Assembly (NCBI GenBank): GCA_903908065.1
Contig: CAIVQO010000043.1
Span: 46,686-110,685, forward strand
Reading direction: 5' to 3'
From: an uncultured beta proteobacterium
GTDB taxonomy: Bacteria; Pseudomonadota; Gammaproteobacteria; Burkholderiales; Rhodocyclaceae
DNA: 64,000 nt
Below, in pieces: positions 33,790-42,716 of this stretch. A model generated the notes under the pieces. It was not told the origin of the DNA. It did not search any database and was given only the letters and a program-made list of their open reading frames with translations. The position numbers were made by a program, and so were the translations under genes. Every line of letters begins with the position of its first letter. Positions within the stretch are counted from its first letter, which is position 1.

Positions 33790-34499
33790 TCCCCTGGCTG
33801 CCCGAGGAATGCATTTTTCCTCCGCTCGACGCAGCCCTGACCGCCCCCAACGGCTTGCTCGCAGCGGGTGGAGACCTTTCCGCCACGCGTATTCTCGCGG
33901 CGTACCGGCAGGGCATATTCCCGTGGTTTTCCTCAGGGGAACCCATCCTCTGGTGGAGCCCGGATCCGCGCATGGTGCTCTTCCCCAGCGAATTCAAGCT
34001 GCGTCGTTCGCTGGCCAAGACCCTGCGCAATGCGGCCTATGAAGTGCGCCTGGACACCGCGTTTCCGTCGGTCATCACGGCATGCGCAGGCGTCCCCCGC
34101 GAAGGGCAGGCCGGCACCTGGATCACTGACGAGATGCGCCACGCCTATGGCGAGCTGCATCGGATGGGTTACGCGCACAGCGTCGAAACCTGGATCGATG
34201 GCGAACTGGCGGGCGGTCTCTACGGCATTGCCATCGGCCAGGCCTTCTACGGCGAATCGATGTTCTCGTTGCGCCGCGACGCATCCAAAATTGCCCTTGC
34301 CCATTTGTGCGAGTACCTCAAGCGTCGTGGTTTCGGCATAATCGACTGCCAGATGGAAACCCGACACTTGGCCTCCTTGGGCGCGCGCCCCATACCCCGA
34401 CGTGAATTCGCGGCACGGCTTGCGCGCCTCTGCGCGGGCGGCGATCCGCCGGCGCGCTGGCCGGCCGATGCATGCAGGCAATGCTTCACGCCAGGGTAG
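33786..34499 (+). CDS. aat: Leucyl/phenylalanyl-tRNA-protein transferase
   Basis: A 237-residue Aat, which adds Leu or Phe to N-terminal Lys or Arg to mark proteins for ClpS-ClpAP. Conserved parts are [67 protein letters not shown] and [19 protein letters not shown]. It overlaps fbpC by 4 nt and is followed by bpt after 4 nt. clpS and clpA are not in the window. Confidence 0.95.
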   Translation: MIPWLPEECIFPPLDAALTAPNGLLAAGGDLSATRILAAYRQGIFPWFSSGEPILWWSPDPRMVLFPSEFKLRRSLAKTLRNAAYEVRLDTAFPSVITACAGVPREGQAGTWITDEMRHAYGELHRMGYAHSVETWIDGELAGGLYGIAIGQAFYGESMFSLRRDASKIALAHLCEYLKRRGFGIIDCQMETRHLASLGARPIPRREFAARLARLCAGGDPPARWPADACRQCFTPG

Positions 34500-34503
34500 G
34501 ACC

Positions 34504-35232
34504 ATGACCCATCTGCGCGACCTGCCCCCCTTTCCGCTGTTGCAGTTTTACGCCACGGCCCCCTACGGCTGCTCCTATCTGCCTGGTCGCATCGCCCGTT
34601 CGCAGGTGGCCACGCCGACGCACCTGATCGACTCCGCCACCTACGGCGAACTGGTCCGCGCTGGGTTCCGCCGCAGTGGCGTATTCACCTATCGCCCCTA
34701 CTGCGACGCCTGCCGCGAGTGCCAACCTGTTCGGATCAAGGTCGCCGAGTTCATTCCCAATCGCAGCCAGTCCCGTGCCCTCGCACGCCATGCCAACCTG
34801 GCGGCGCGCGAGTGCAGCCTCAGCTTTCGCGAAGAGCACTACCAGCTTTACCAGCACTACCAGGCGGCGCGCCACTCGGGTGGCGGCATGGATCAGGACA
34901 GTCGCGACCAGTACGCCCATTTCCTGCTTCAGACCCACGTCGACAGCCGACTGATCGAATTTCGCGAAGGCGACCACCTGCGCGCCGTCAGCATCATCGA
35001 TGTGCTGGCCGACGGCCTTTCATCGGTGTACACCTTCTACGACCCGGATGTCACCGGCGTCAGCTACGGGACCTATGCCATCCTCTGGCAGATTGCCCAA
35101 TGCCAACACCTGGGTTTGCCGTGGCTGTATCTCGGCTACTGGATCCGCGAAAGCCGCAAGATGGCCTACAAGTCACGCTTCCAGCCACTCGAGGCCTTGC
35201 GCCAGGGCGAATGGCAACCGGTCGAACCCTGA
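34504..35232 (+). CDS. bpt: Aspartate/glutamate leucyltransferase
   Basis: A 242-residue Bpt/ATE-family enzyme that conjugates Leu to proteins with N-terminal Asp or Glu. It has the N-terminal [16 protein letters not shown] segment, the Cys cluster [15 protein letters not shown] and the C-terminal [21 protein letters not shown] start at 34504, where GGTAGG lies just upstream; an in-frame ATG at 34402 lies inside aat. With aat it gives two routes into the bacterial N-degron pathway. Confidence 0.94.
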   Translation: MTHLRDLPPFPLLQFYATAPYGCSYLPGRIARSQVATPTHLIDSATYGELVRAGFRRSGVFTYRPYCDACRECQPVRIKVAEFIPNRSQSRALARHANLAARECSLSFREEHYQLYQHYQAARHSGGGMDQDSRDQYAHFLLQTHVDSRLIEFREGDHLRAVSIIDVLADGLSSVYTFYDPDVTGVSYGTYAILWQIAQCQHLGLPWLYLGYWIRESRKMAYKSRFQPLEALRQGEWQPVEP

Positions 35233-35241
35233 GAATATTGC

Positions 35242-35676
35242 ATGGCAATCTGGCACAGCCACTTTCCCCTGGATGAGGCCAACCGCCGTGGGCAAGGATG
35301 CGCCAATGCCCATCTAGGCATCGAGTTGATCGAGGCCGGCGACGACTACCTCAAGGCACGCATGCCGGTCGACCATCGCACCCGGCAACCGGCCGGTGTT
35401 CTGCACGGCGGAGTGTCGGTCGTGCTGGCGGAAACCCTCGCCTCCTGGGCGGCCGCCTTCGCGGTGGACCCGACGCGCTATCACTGCGTCGGCCAGGAAA
35501 TCAATGCCAACCATGTGCGAGCGGTGGAAAGCGGCTGGGTTACGGGCATCGCCCGACCCATCCACCTCGGTCGCAGCAGCCACGTCTGGGATGTGCGCAT
35601 CCACGACGACGCCGAGCGCCTGGTCTGCGTCTCGCGCGTGACCATGGCGGTGCTATCGACGCCCATGCGGTACTGA
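35242..35676 (+). CDS. Hotdog-fold acyl-CoA thioesterase (PaaI/MenI-like)
   Basis: A 144-residue thioesterase with the family core RQPAGVLHGGVSVVLAETLASWAA. The HGG and the following acidic residue are the usual catalytic elements. The C-terminal SGWVTGIARPIHLGRSSHVWDVRI segment resembles the 1,4-dihydroxy-2-naphthoyl-CoA/EntH-type group, but many members act broadly. It follows bpt after 9 nt and converges with cysS. The natural substrate cannot be read from the sequence. Confidence 0.9.
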   Translation: MAIWHSHFPLDEANRRGQGCANAHLGIELIEAGDDYLKARMPVDHRTRQPAGVLHGGVSVVLAETLASWAAAFAVDPTRYHCVGQEINANHVRAVESGWVTGIARPIHLGRSSHVWDVRIHDDAERLVCVSRVTMAVLSTPMRY

Positions 35677-35709
35677 GCTAACGCTCCGCCGTCGGGCATC
35701 ACGCCTCGT

Positions 35710-37080
35710 TCAGGCTCGGCGCCAACTGGTCCCCTGCGGTCCATCCTCCAGCACGACGCCCGCCGCCTTCAGTTCATCGCGCAGGCGATCCGCCTCGGCA
35801 AAGTTGCGTGCCTTTTTCGCCGCAGTGCGGGCGCCGACTTTTGCCTCGATTTCCTCGTTGCTCAAGCCCCCCGAGGGTGCCGCCTGGAGGAACTCCACCG
35901 GGTCGCGCTGCAGCAGGCCAAGCACCCCGGCGAGTGCCTTGAGTTGGGGCGCCAACGCCGTCTCGCCACGATTCACCGTACCGGCCAGGTCGAACAACAC
36001 GGCCATGGCCTCGGGGGTGCCAAAGTCGTCGTCCAGCGCCTCCTTGAAACGGCGGGCATGGGCCTCATCCCAATCCACCGCCACGGTGCCGCGCGTGCCC
36101 TTGAGCGCCGTGTACAGGCGGCTCAGCGCCTGCCGGGCGTCGTCGAGGTGGTGGTCAGAATAATTCAGCGGGCTGCGGTAATGGGCACGCAGGATGAAAA
36201 AGCGCACGACTTCGGCATCGTATTTTTTCAACACTTCACGAATGGTGAAGAAATTGCCGAGCGACTTCGACATCTTCTCGTCATCGACCCGCACAAACCC
36301 GTTGTGCATCCAGTAATTGACGAACTGGCATTGGTGGGCGCCTTCGGATTGCGCGATCTCGTTCTCGTGATGCGGAAACTGCAAGTCCTGGCCGCCGCCG
36401 TGGATATCGAAGTGGCGACCGAGCAGTTGCGAGCCCATGGCCGAGCACTCGATGTGCCACCCCGGCCTGCCCGGGCCCCAGGGTGAGGGCCACTTGACCT
36501 CGGCCGGCTCATCGTCACGCGCGTGCTTCCAGAGAACAAAATCCAGCGGGTCCTGCTTGCCGGCCATGACGTCGACGCGCTCGCCGGCGCGCAGATCTTC
36601 CAGCGATTTTCCCGACAGCTTGCCGTAGCCTTCGAAGCGACGCACCGAATAACAGATATCGCGATTCTCGGCGAGATAGGCATAGCCGTTTCGTTCGAGC
36701 ACCCCGATCATTTCCAGCATCTGATCCACATACTCCGTGGCGCGCGGCTCGGCATCGGGGCGCATCACCCCGAGCGCACCGGCGTCTTCGTTCATCGCCG
36801 CGATGTACCGATCGGTCAGTTGTCGGATGGACTCGCCGTTCTCCGCCGCCCGCTTGATGATCTTGTCGTCGATATCGGTGATATTGCGGACGTAGGTGAG
36901 CGCGTAGCCGCTGGCGCGCAGCCAGCGGGCGACCATGTCGAACACCACCATGACCCGGGCGTGTCCAAGATGGCAGAAGTCATAGACGGTCATGCCGCAG
37001 ACATACATATTCACGCGACCGGGCGAAATCGGTACGAAGGTCTGCTTTTCGCGGGCAAGGGTGTTGTATATCTTCAGCAT
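35710..37080 (-). CDS. cysS: Cysteinyl-tRNA synthetase
   Basis: A 456-residue class I synthetase charging tRNA-Cys. It has the HIGH-like [13 protein letters not shown] near residues 36-48 and the KMSKSLGN motif near residue 268. Zinc ligands are in [17 protein letters not shown] and [10 protein letters not shown]. The C-terminal anticodon-binding region ends [20 protein letters not shown]. It faces the TPR-protein gene divergently across 250 bp that includes an inverted repeat. Confidence 0.97.
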   Translation of the reverse strand: MLKIYNTLAREKQTFVPISPGRVNMYVCGMTVYDFCHLGHARVMVVFDMVARWLRASGYALTYVRNITDIDDKIIKRAAENGESIRQLTDRYIAAMNEDAGALGVMRPDAEPRATEYVDQMLEMIGVLERNGYAYLAENRDICYSVRRFEGYGKLSGKSLEDLRAGERVDVMAGKQDPLDFVLWKHARDDEPAEVKWPSPWGPGRPGWHIECSAMGSQLLGRHFDIHGGGQDLQFPHHENEIAQSEGAHQCQFVNYWMHNGFVRVDDEKMSKSLGNFFTIREVLKKYDAEVVRFFILRAHYRSPLNYSDHHLDDARQALSRLYTALKGTRGTVAVDWDEAHARRFKEALDDDFGTPEAMAVLFDLAGTVNRGETALAPQLKALAGVLGLLQRDPVEFLQAAPSGGLSNEEIEAKVGARTAAKKARNFAEADRLRDELKAAGVVLEDGPQGTSWRRA

Positions 37081-37125
37081 GGAATGGTCTGCTCGCCGGG
37101 GAGGTAAAAAGCGGCAATATGGGCT

Positions 37126-37152
37126 CGAAAGGCAGGCATTATCAGCCTTTCG
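37126..37152. promoter_or_regulatory. Inverted repeat around a cysS -10-like element
   Basis: Perfect 8-bp arms CGAAAGGC (37126-37133) and GCCTTTCG (37145-37152) flank 11 bp. The centre contains GATAAT on the minus strand, a plausible cysS -10 about 58 bp before its start codon. It could be an operator or a leader hairpin. Confidence 0.45.
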
Positions 37153-37167
37153 ATCGAATGCTTACGG

Positions 37168-37197
37168 TTGTGGGGACGGCGGGCTTCTTGTTAGAAT
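37168..37197 (+). promoter_or_regulatory. Likely promoter of the TPR / L,D-transpeptidase operon
   Basis: TTGTGG and TAGAAT are separated by 18 bp, giving a moderate sigma70 promoter about 134 bp upstream of the TPR gene. The leader between it and the ATG has no other obvious features. Confidence 0.5.
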
Positions 37198-37330
37198 CCA
37201 ACGCTGAATCCCGCATGTTTTGGTGTGGAACCGGCAGTTTCAGGACAGGCCGAAACGTAGTTTCAAGGTGCCGGCAGTTCCGGCCGCAACACTTTCAATT
37301 TCAGGCAATTGCCAACGAGAAGTATATACC

Positions 37331-38413
37331 ATGAGCCAAACCCACCTCAATGTCACACACCTGCTGGCAACCGTCACCTCGATGGTTTTGCTGGCCATGG
37401 CTTCCCCGGCGAGCGCCGATGCGTTGCAGGATATCGGCAAGTTGGTCAAGCAGGGACAACATGCCCAGGCGCTGGAACAGGTCGACAAATACCTCGCCGG
37501 CAAACCCAAGGATGCCCAGGGGCGCTTCCTCAAGGGCATCATCCTCACCGAGATGAACAAGGCCAACGACGCCATCGCCGTGTTCACCAAGCTCACCGAA
37601 GAATTTCCGGAATTGCCCGAGCCGTACAACAACCTGGCCGTCATCTACGCCCAGCAAAAGCAGTTCGACAAGGCCAAGCAGGCCCTCGAAATGGCAATTC
37701 GGACGCATCCATCCTATGCCACCGCCCATGAGAACCTCGGTGACATCTATGCCCGCCTGGCCAGCCAGGCTTACGACAAGGCGTTGCAGATCGACTCCTC
37801 CAACTCCAGTGCCCAGGCCAAGCTCGGCTTGATCCGTGACCTGATGGGCGGCGGTCGTGGCGGCAAGCCGGCACGACCAATCAGCGAAGGCAAGCCGTCC
37901 GAGCCGATCAAGGTCGCCGAGGCGCCGAAGCCGTTGTCGGCCGCACAGGCACCCGCAACGCCGGCGCCGGTGGTGGCTCCCGTGACCGCCCCCGCCACGC
38001 CTGCCAAACCGGTCGACGCGGCCAAACCCGCCGACGCCGCAAAGCCGGCCGAACCGGTCAAAGCATCGGGCGATGCGGTGGCGGACATCACGCGCGCCAT
38101 CGACCTCTGGGCTGCCGCGTGGTCACGCAAGGACATGAAGGCCTACCTCGGTGCCTACGCCAAGGACTTCAAGACACCCGGCGGCGAGAGTCGCTCGGCA
38201 TGGGATGCCGAGCGCACCAAGCGGATCAATAAGCCGGGCACGATTCAGGTCGGCTACGAAAATCTCAAGGTCAGCGTGGATGGCGATACGGCCACCGCGA
38301 AGTTCCGCCAACACTACAAGTCGGCCAACCTGAAGACGTCGAGCAACAAGGTATTGCAACTGGTCAAGCGTGACGGCAAGTGGCAGATCCAGCAGGAGCG
38401 GGTCGGCAGTTGA
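37331..38413 (+). CDS. Exported TPR protein with a C-terminal NTF2/Cds6-like domain
   Basis: A 360-residue protein. A signal peptide (MVLLAMASPASADAL cleavage region) is followed by about three TPR-like repeats (residues 30-175, including LPEPYNNLAVIYAQQKQFDKAKQAL). An Ala/Pro/Lys-rich linker follows (about 185-250), then a C-terminal domain of about 105 residues (DLWAAAWSRKDMKAYLGAYAKDF to KRDGKWQI). The same domain ends the next gene product. Its stop overlaps that gene's start as TGATG. A scaffold role with the L,D-transpeptidase in the periplasm is my inference. Confidence 0.85.
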   Translation: MSQTHLNVTHLLATVTSMVLLAMASPASADALQDIGKLVKQGQHAQALEQVDKYLAGKPKDAQGRFLKGIILTEMNKANDAIAVFTKLTEEFPELPEPYNNLAVIYAQQKQFDKAKQALEMAIRTHPSYATAHENLGDIYARLASQAYDKALQIDSSNSSAQAKLGLIRDLMGGGRGGKPARPISEGKPSEPIKVAEAPKPLSAAQAPATPAPVVAPVTAPATPAKPVDAAKPADAAKPAEPVKASGDAVADITRAIDLWAAAWSRKDMKAYLGAYAKDFKTPGGESRSAWDAERTKRINKPGTIQVGYENLKVSVDGDTATAKFRQHYKSANLKTSSNKVLQLVKRDGKWQIQQERVGS

Positions 38414-39654
38414 TGGCCAGCCGCCTGCGCCAACTTGCAATCGTCGTCGCGGCAGGCTGCCTGCTGACGGCGGGAGGGGCCGGCGCCGCAGGCAAGGCTC
38501 CCAAGCACCTGAAGAAACCCGCGAGTGATTCCACCCAGGCGCATTACACCGACTCCGGTCCGGAGCCCCTGCTGGCCAAGGTATTCGACGCGATCGAGGC
38601 CAATCGCCTCGATCTGGCCATGCAGCAGACGGATGCGCTGACCAAGGCCTATCCCAATTTTCGCCTGGCCCATCTGATTCGCGGCGACCTGCTGCTGGCA
38701 CGGTCGCGCCCGCTCACCAGTTTTGGCGAGGGCGGCAGCCCCGCCGCCGGCGACAAGGTGGCGGACCTGCGTGATGAGGCCATCGTCCGCCTCAAGGGTT
38801 ACCGTACCAAACCGGGAACCGACTACGTTCCGCGCTATCTCTTGCAGATGCATCCCGAGCAAAAGCATGCCGTGGTGGTCGATACGCAAAAGTCGCGCCT
38901 CTACCTGTACCAGAACGACAAAGGCACGCCGCGCTTCGTGGCCGACTACTACATCTCCCAGGGCAAGCTCGGTGCCGAGAAAAGCCGCGAAGGTGACAAG
39001 AAGACACCAATCGGCGTGTACCACGTCACCTCCAGCCTGCCGCGTCAAAAGCTGACGGATTTTTATGGCAGCGGCGCCTTCCCCATCAACTATCCCAACG
39101 AATGGGACAAGCGCCAGGGGCGCAATGGCCATGGCATCTGGCTCCACGGCACCCCTTCGGACACGTTTTCGCGCCCGCCCAAGGCATCCGATGGCTGCGT
39201 CGTCCTCGCCAACCAGGATCTCGATTCCCTGGCCAAGAATCTTCAGGTTGGCCTTACGCCGGTGATCATCAGCAACAGCGTCGAATGGCTCTCCCTCGAT
39301 GACTGGCAGACCGAGCGCAGTTCGCTGCTGAAGATGATCGAGGAATGGCGCAGCGACTGGGAAAGCCGTAACGTCGATGCCTATGCGCGCCACTATTCGC
39401 AAAAATTCAATGCCGACGGCCAAGGCTATCGCGACTGGGTCGAACACAAGCGCAAGGTCAATGCCGGCAAGAGCTGGATCAAAGTCGGTACGGACAACAT
39501 CAGCATGTTCCGCAATCCCGGCCGGGAAGAATACGTCGTCGTGACCTTCGAGCAGGACTATCGGTCCAACAACCTTTCCAACCAGATGAAAAAGCGGCAG
39601 TACTGGATCAAGGAAAGCGGCCGCTGGAAGATCATCTACGAAGGCGCCGCCTGA
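38413..39654 (+). CDS. L,D-transpeptidase (YkuD) with C-terminal NTF2/Cds6-like domain
   Basis: A 413-residue exported enzyme. A signal sequence lies at residues 1-26. The YkuD domain (about 145-285) has the active-site motif with H245 (LHGT) and C262 (ASDGCVVLAN). A C-terminal domain of about 110 residues reads DWESRNVDAYARHYSQKF through ESGRWKIIYEG and resembles that of the preceding protein. Such enzymes crosslink peptidoglycan at 3-3 positions or attach lipoproteins. I use the ATG at 38413, coupled to the TPR gene as TGATG; an earlier in-frame ATG at 38380 is inside that gene. Confidence 0.92.
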   Translation: MASRLRQLAIVVAAGCLLTAGGAGAAGKAPKHLKKPASDSTQAHYTDSGPEPLLAKVFDAIEANRLDLAMQQTDALTKAYPNFRLAHLIRGDLLLARSRPLTSFGEGGSPAAGDKVADLRDEAIVRLKGYRTKPGTDYVPRYLLQMHPEQKHAVVVDTQKSRLYLYQNDKGTPRFVADYYISQGKLGAEKSREGDKKTPIGVYHVTSSLPRQKLTDFYGSGAFPINYPNEWDKRQGRNGHGIWLHGTPSDTFSRPPKASDGCVVLANQDLDSLAKNLQVGLTPVIISNSVEWLSLDDWQTERSSLLKMIEEWRSDWESRNVDAYARHYSQKFNADGQGYRDWVEHKRKVNAGKSWIKVGTDNISMFRNPGREEYVVVTFEQDYRSNNLSNQMKKRQYWIKESGRWKIIYEGAA

Positions 39655-39704
39655 GTCCCTGAACGGCCCCTCACCCCTCGTCCATTCCCGCCCCCGGAGG
39701 TTTC

Positions 39705-40268
39705 ATGCGTCACCTGCTGCTCGCCCTTTTTTCGTTTTTTCTGCTTGCAAGCGTTCACGCCGCCAATCCGCAGCTTGAGGTCAAGACATCGCAAGGCACG
39801 CTGACCATCGAGCTGTATCCCGAAAAGGCGCCCAAGACCGTGGAGAACTTCCTCCAGTATGCGAAGGACGGATTCTTCAATGGCACGGTCTTTCATCGCG
39901 TGATTCCGGGCTTCATGATCCAGGGAGGTGGCATGACGCCCGATCTCCGGGAAAAGGCGACCCGTTCGCCGATCCCGAACGAGGCCAAGAACGGCCTGCG
40001 CAACGAGCCAGGCAGCCTGGCCATGGCCCGCACCAGTGACCCGCATTCGGCCAGTGCGCAGTTTTTCATCAACCTCAAGGACAATGGCTTTCTTGACTAT
40101 CCGAGCCGCGATGGCTGGGGCTATGCCGTGTTCGGCAAGGTAGTCCAGGGCTTCGAGATCGTCGAGAAAATCGCCAAAGTACCGACTGGCAACGCCGGCC
40201 CGCATCGCGACGTGCCCACCACGCCGGTGGTGATTGAATCGGTCAAGCTGCTCCCGGCCAAGAAATAA
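39705..40268 (+). CDS. ppiA: Periplasmic peptidyl-prolyl cis-trans isomerase (cyclophilin)
   Basis: A 187-residue cyclophilin with a cleavable signal peptide ([18 protein letters not shown]). The catalytic core shows [15 protein letters not shown], with the conserved Arg and Phe, and [12 protein letters not shown]. It would assist folding of exported proteins. It is followed after 18 nt by a second cyclophilin lacking the signal peptide, an apparent tandem pair giving periplasmic and cytoplasmic forms. Confidence 0.93.
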   Translation: MRHLLLALFSFFLLASVHAANPQLEVKTSQGTLTIELYPEKAPKTVENFLQYAKDGFFNGTVFHRVIPGFMIQGGGMTPDLREKATRSPIPNEAKNGLRNEPGSLAMARTSDPHSASAQFFINLKDNGFLDYPSRDGWGYAVFGKVVQGFEIVEKIAKVPTGNAGPHRDVPTTPVVIESVKLLPAKK

Positions 40269-40286
40269 TCCCGAAAGGACCCCACC

Positions 40287-40775
40287 ATGATCAAGCTCAC
40301 CACCAATCACGGCGTCATCGCCATCGAACTCGACGCTGACAAGGCACCGAAAAGCGCGGCCAACTTCCTCGCCTATGTCGAAGCCGGGCATTACGACAAC
40401 ACCATCTTCCATCGCGTCATCGACGGTTTCATGATCCAGGGCGGTGGGTTCGAGCCGGGCATGAACCAGAAGTCGGTGCGCGAACCGATCGAGAATGAAG
40501 CCGCGAACGGCCTGCGCAACGAGCGCTATACGGTCGCCATGGCCCGCACCCCGGACCCGCACTCGGCCACCGCGCAATTCTTCATCAATGTCAGCGACAA
40601 CGATTTCCTCGATAACGACAAATGCCAGGACGGCTGGGGCTATTGCGTTTTCGGTCGCGTCGTCGAAGGCCAGGAGGTGGTGGACAAGATCAAGGGCGTG
40701 AAGACCGGCAACAAGGGTTTCCACCAGAACGTTCCGCGCGAGGACGTGATCATCGAGCGCGCCGAAAAGGTCTGA
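40287..40775 (+). CDS. ppiB: Cytoplasmic peptidyl-prolyl cis-trans isomerase (cyclophilin B)
   Basis: A 162-residue cyclophilin without a signal peptide. It starts [28 protein letters not shown] and has the active-site run [19 protein letters not shown] and [12 protein letters not shown], matching E. coli PpiB. AAAGGA precedes the start by about 9 nt. It lies between ppiA and lpxH on the same strand; ppiB-lpxH linkage is also seen in E. coli. Confidence 0.95.
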   Translation: MIKLTTNHGVIAIELDADKAPKSAANFLAYVEAGHYDNTIFHRVIDGFMIQGGGFEPGMNQKSVREPIENEAANGLRNERYTVAMARTPDPHSATAQFFINVSDNDFLDNDKCQDGWGYCVFGRVVEGQEVVDKIKGVKTGNKGFHQNVPREDVIIERAEKV

Positions 40776-40791
40776 TGTCGCCGGCGGTTCC

Positions 40792-41541
40792 ATGCCTACA
40801 GAAATCACCGGAACCGCCCGCTTCGTTTCCGACCTGCACCTTCGGGCCGAGCGGCCCGATCTGGTGCAGCGCTTCGCGGCCTTCCTGGCGGACACCGCCG
40901 CCGCCAACGTTGATTCCCTCTTCATCCTCGGCGATCTGTTCGAATACTGGATCGGCGACGATGACCTCGCCGACCCCTTCAATGCAGATGTCTGCAACCT
41001 GTTGCGCAGCACGGCGGACATGGGCGTCAGCCTGTATTTCATCGCTGGCAATCGCGATTTCCTGATCGGTCCCCGCTTCGCCGCTGCCGCGCGCATGATG
41101 CTGCTCGACGATGCGACAAAAGTCGGCGCTGGCTGCACGGCGACCTTGCTGCTCCACGGCGACACCCTCTGCACCGACGACCTGCCTTACCAGGAGTTTC
41201 GCCGCCTGGTGCGCAGTGAAGACTGGCAACAGCGCTTTCTTGCGCGCCCGCTGTCGGAACGGCGCGCCGAAGTCGAAAGCCTGCGCCGGCGCAGCGCCGA
41301 AGCCATGCAGGCCAAGACGGCAACCATCATGGATGCCAACGCCGAGGCAATTCGCGCTGCGCTGATACGCCACGACTGCCGGCGCCTGATTCACGGCCAT
41401 ACCCACCGGCCCGGGCAGGAGAAAATCAACGTGCCCCCGGGCCAGGCGGAGCGCCACGTGCTATCCGACTGGGATACCAATCGCGGCGATGCGCTGGAAA
41501 TCGGCGCGGCGGGTGTCCGCCGCATCGACCTGTCGCGTTAG
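40792..41541 (+). CDS. lpxH: UDP-2,3-diacylglucosamine diphosphatase
   Basis: A 249-residue calcineurin-like phosphoesterase that hydrolyses UDP-2,3-diacylglucosamine to lipid X in lipid A synthesis. Metal-binding motifs are visible in order: FVSDLHL, ILGDLFEYWIGDD, GNRDFLIG, LLHGDTLCTDD and HGHTHRPG. It is peripheral to the inner membrane in other bacteria. It connects functionally with the Ara4N lipid A genes at 3.8-10.8 kb. Its TAG stop overlaps the stop of convergent metZ in the tetramer TTAG. Confidence 0.95.
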   Translation: MPTEITGTARFVSDLHLRAERPDLVQRFAAFLADTAAANVDSLFILGDLFEYWIGDDDLADPFNADVCNLLRSTADMGVSLYFIAGNRDFLIGPRFAAAARMMLLDDATKVGAGCTATLLLHGDTLCTDDLPYQEFRRLVRSEDWQQRFLARPLSERRAEVESLRRRSAEAMQAKTATIMDANAEAIRAALIRHDCRRLIHGHTHRPGQEKINVPPGQAERHVLSDWDTNRGDALEIGAAGVRRIDLSR

Positions 41542-42716
41542 CCGAGGCCCCGCGCCAGATCGGCCTGCAGGTCGGCCGGGCTTTCCAGCCCGACGGCTAT
41601 CCGCAACAAGCCCTCACCAATGCCGGAAGCCGCTCGTGCCTCGGCCGAAATGCGCCCGTGGGTCGTCGATGCCGGATGGGTGATGGTGGTCTTGGTGTCG
41701 CCCAGATTTGCGGTAATCGACAGCAAACGGCAGTTGTCGACCACCCGCCAGGCCGCTTCGCGCGCGCCCTTGACGTCGAAGGAAACAATCGCGCCGCTGC
41801 CTGCCTGTTGGCGACATGCCAGCGCGTGCTGTGGATGCGACGGCAAGCCGGGGTAGTACACACGCGATATGGCCGGATGCGCCTCCAGCCACTGCGCCAT
41901 CGCGAGGGCATTCGCGGACTGCGCCTGCATCCGCACCGACAATGTTTCCAGCCCCTTGAGGATGACCCAGGCATTGAAAGGCGACAGACTGGGACCGGCG
42001 GTACGCAGGAACTTGAAGACTTCCTCGCCGAGGGCCTTGTTGCTGCACACGGCACCGCCCAGCACCCTGCCCTGCCCATCAAGGTACTTGGTCGCGGAGT
42101 GGATGACGATGTCCGCCCCAAGCTGCAGCGGGCGCTGCAAGGCCGGCGTACAAAAGCAGTTGTCCACTGCCAGCAGTGCGCCGCCGTCATGGGCAATTTG
42201 CGCCAGGGCGGCGATGTCGAACACCTCGGTCAAGGGATTGGACGGCGTCTCGATGAACACCAGTTTGGTATTCGGCCGCATCGCGGCACGAAAGCCATCG
42301 TTCGCGCCCTGGTCAACAAAGCTGGTTTCAATGCCAAAGCGCGGCAAAATGGTGCCGAACAATTGCTGGGTGGCGCCAAAAATGCTGCGGGAGGCGACGA
42401 TATGCTCGCCAGCCTTCATCAGGGCCATCACCGTGGCGAGGATCGCCGCCATGCCGCTTGCGGTGGCGACACAGGCTTCCGCGCCTTCCAGCGCGGCCAG
42501 CCGCTCCTGGAAGGCGGTTACCGTCGGATTGGTGAATCGGGCATATACGTTACCCGGCTCGGCCCCGGAAAACCGCGCAGCGGCCTCGGCGGCGTTACGG
42601 AAGACGAAGCTCGACGTCAGGTAAAGCGCTTCGGAATGTTCGTTGAACTGGCTGCGCTCCTGACCGGTACGTACGGCCAGAGTCTCGAACGACCACTCCG
42701 GATTCTCGACACTCAT
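41538..42716 (-). CDS. metZ: O-succinylhomoserine sulfhydrylase
   Basis: A 392-residue Cys/Met-metabolism PLP enzyme. Landmarks are TSSFVFRNAAEAAARFSG, YARFTNPTV, the PLP lysine in DIVIHSATKYLDGQGRVLGG, and the C-terminal TTITHPASTTHGRISAEAR. It makes homocysteine from an activated homoserine and sulfide. MetZ (O-succinyl) is the usual assignment when the gene follows purF in betaproteobacteria, though an O-acetylhomoserine preference is possible. It overlaps purF by 4 nt. Confidence 0.93.
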   Translation of the reverse strand: MSVENPEWSFETLAVRTGQERSQFNEHSEALYLTSSFVFRNAAEAAARFSGAEPGNVYARFTNPTVTAFQERLAALEGAEACVATASGMAAILATVMALMKAGEHIVASRSIFGATQQLFGTILPRFGIETSFVDQGANDGFRAAMRPNTKLVFIETPSNPLTEVFDIAALAQIAHDGGALLAVDNCFCTPALQRPLQLGADIVIHSATKYLDGQGRVLGGAVCSNKALGEEVFKFLRTAGPSLSPFNAWVILKGLETLSVRMQAQSANALAMAQWLEAHPAISRVYYPGLPSHPQHALACRQQAGSGAIVSFDVKGAREAAWRVVDNCRLLSITANLGDTKTTITHPASTTHGRISAEARAASGIGEGLLRIAVGLESPADLQADLARGLG

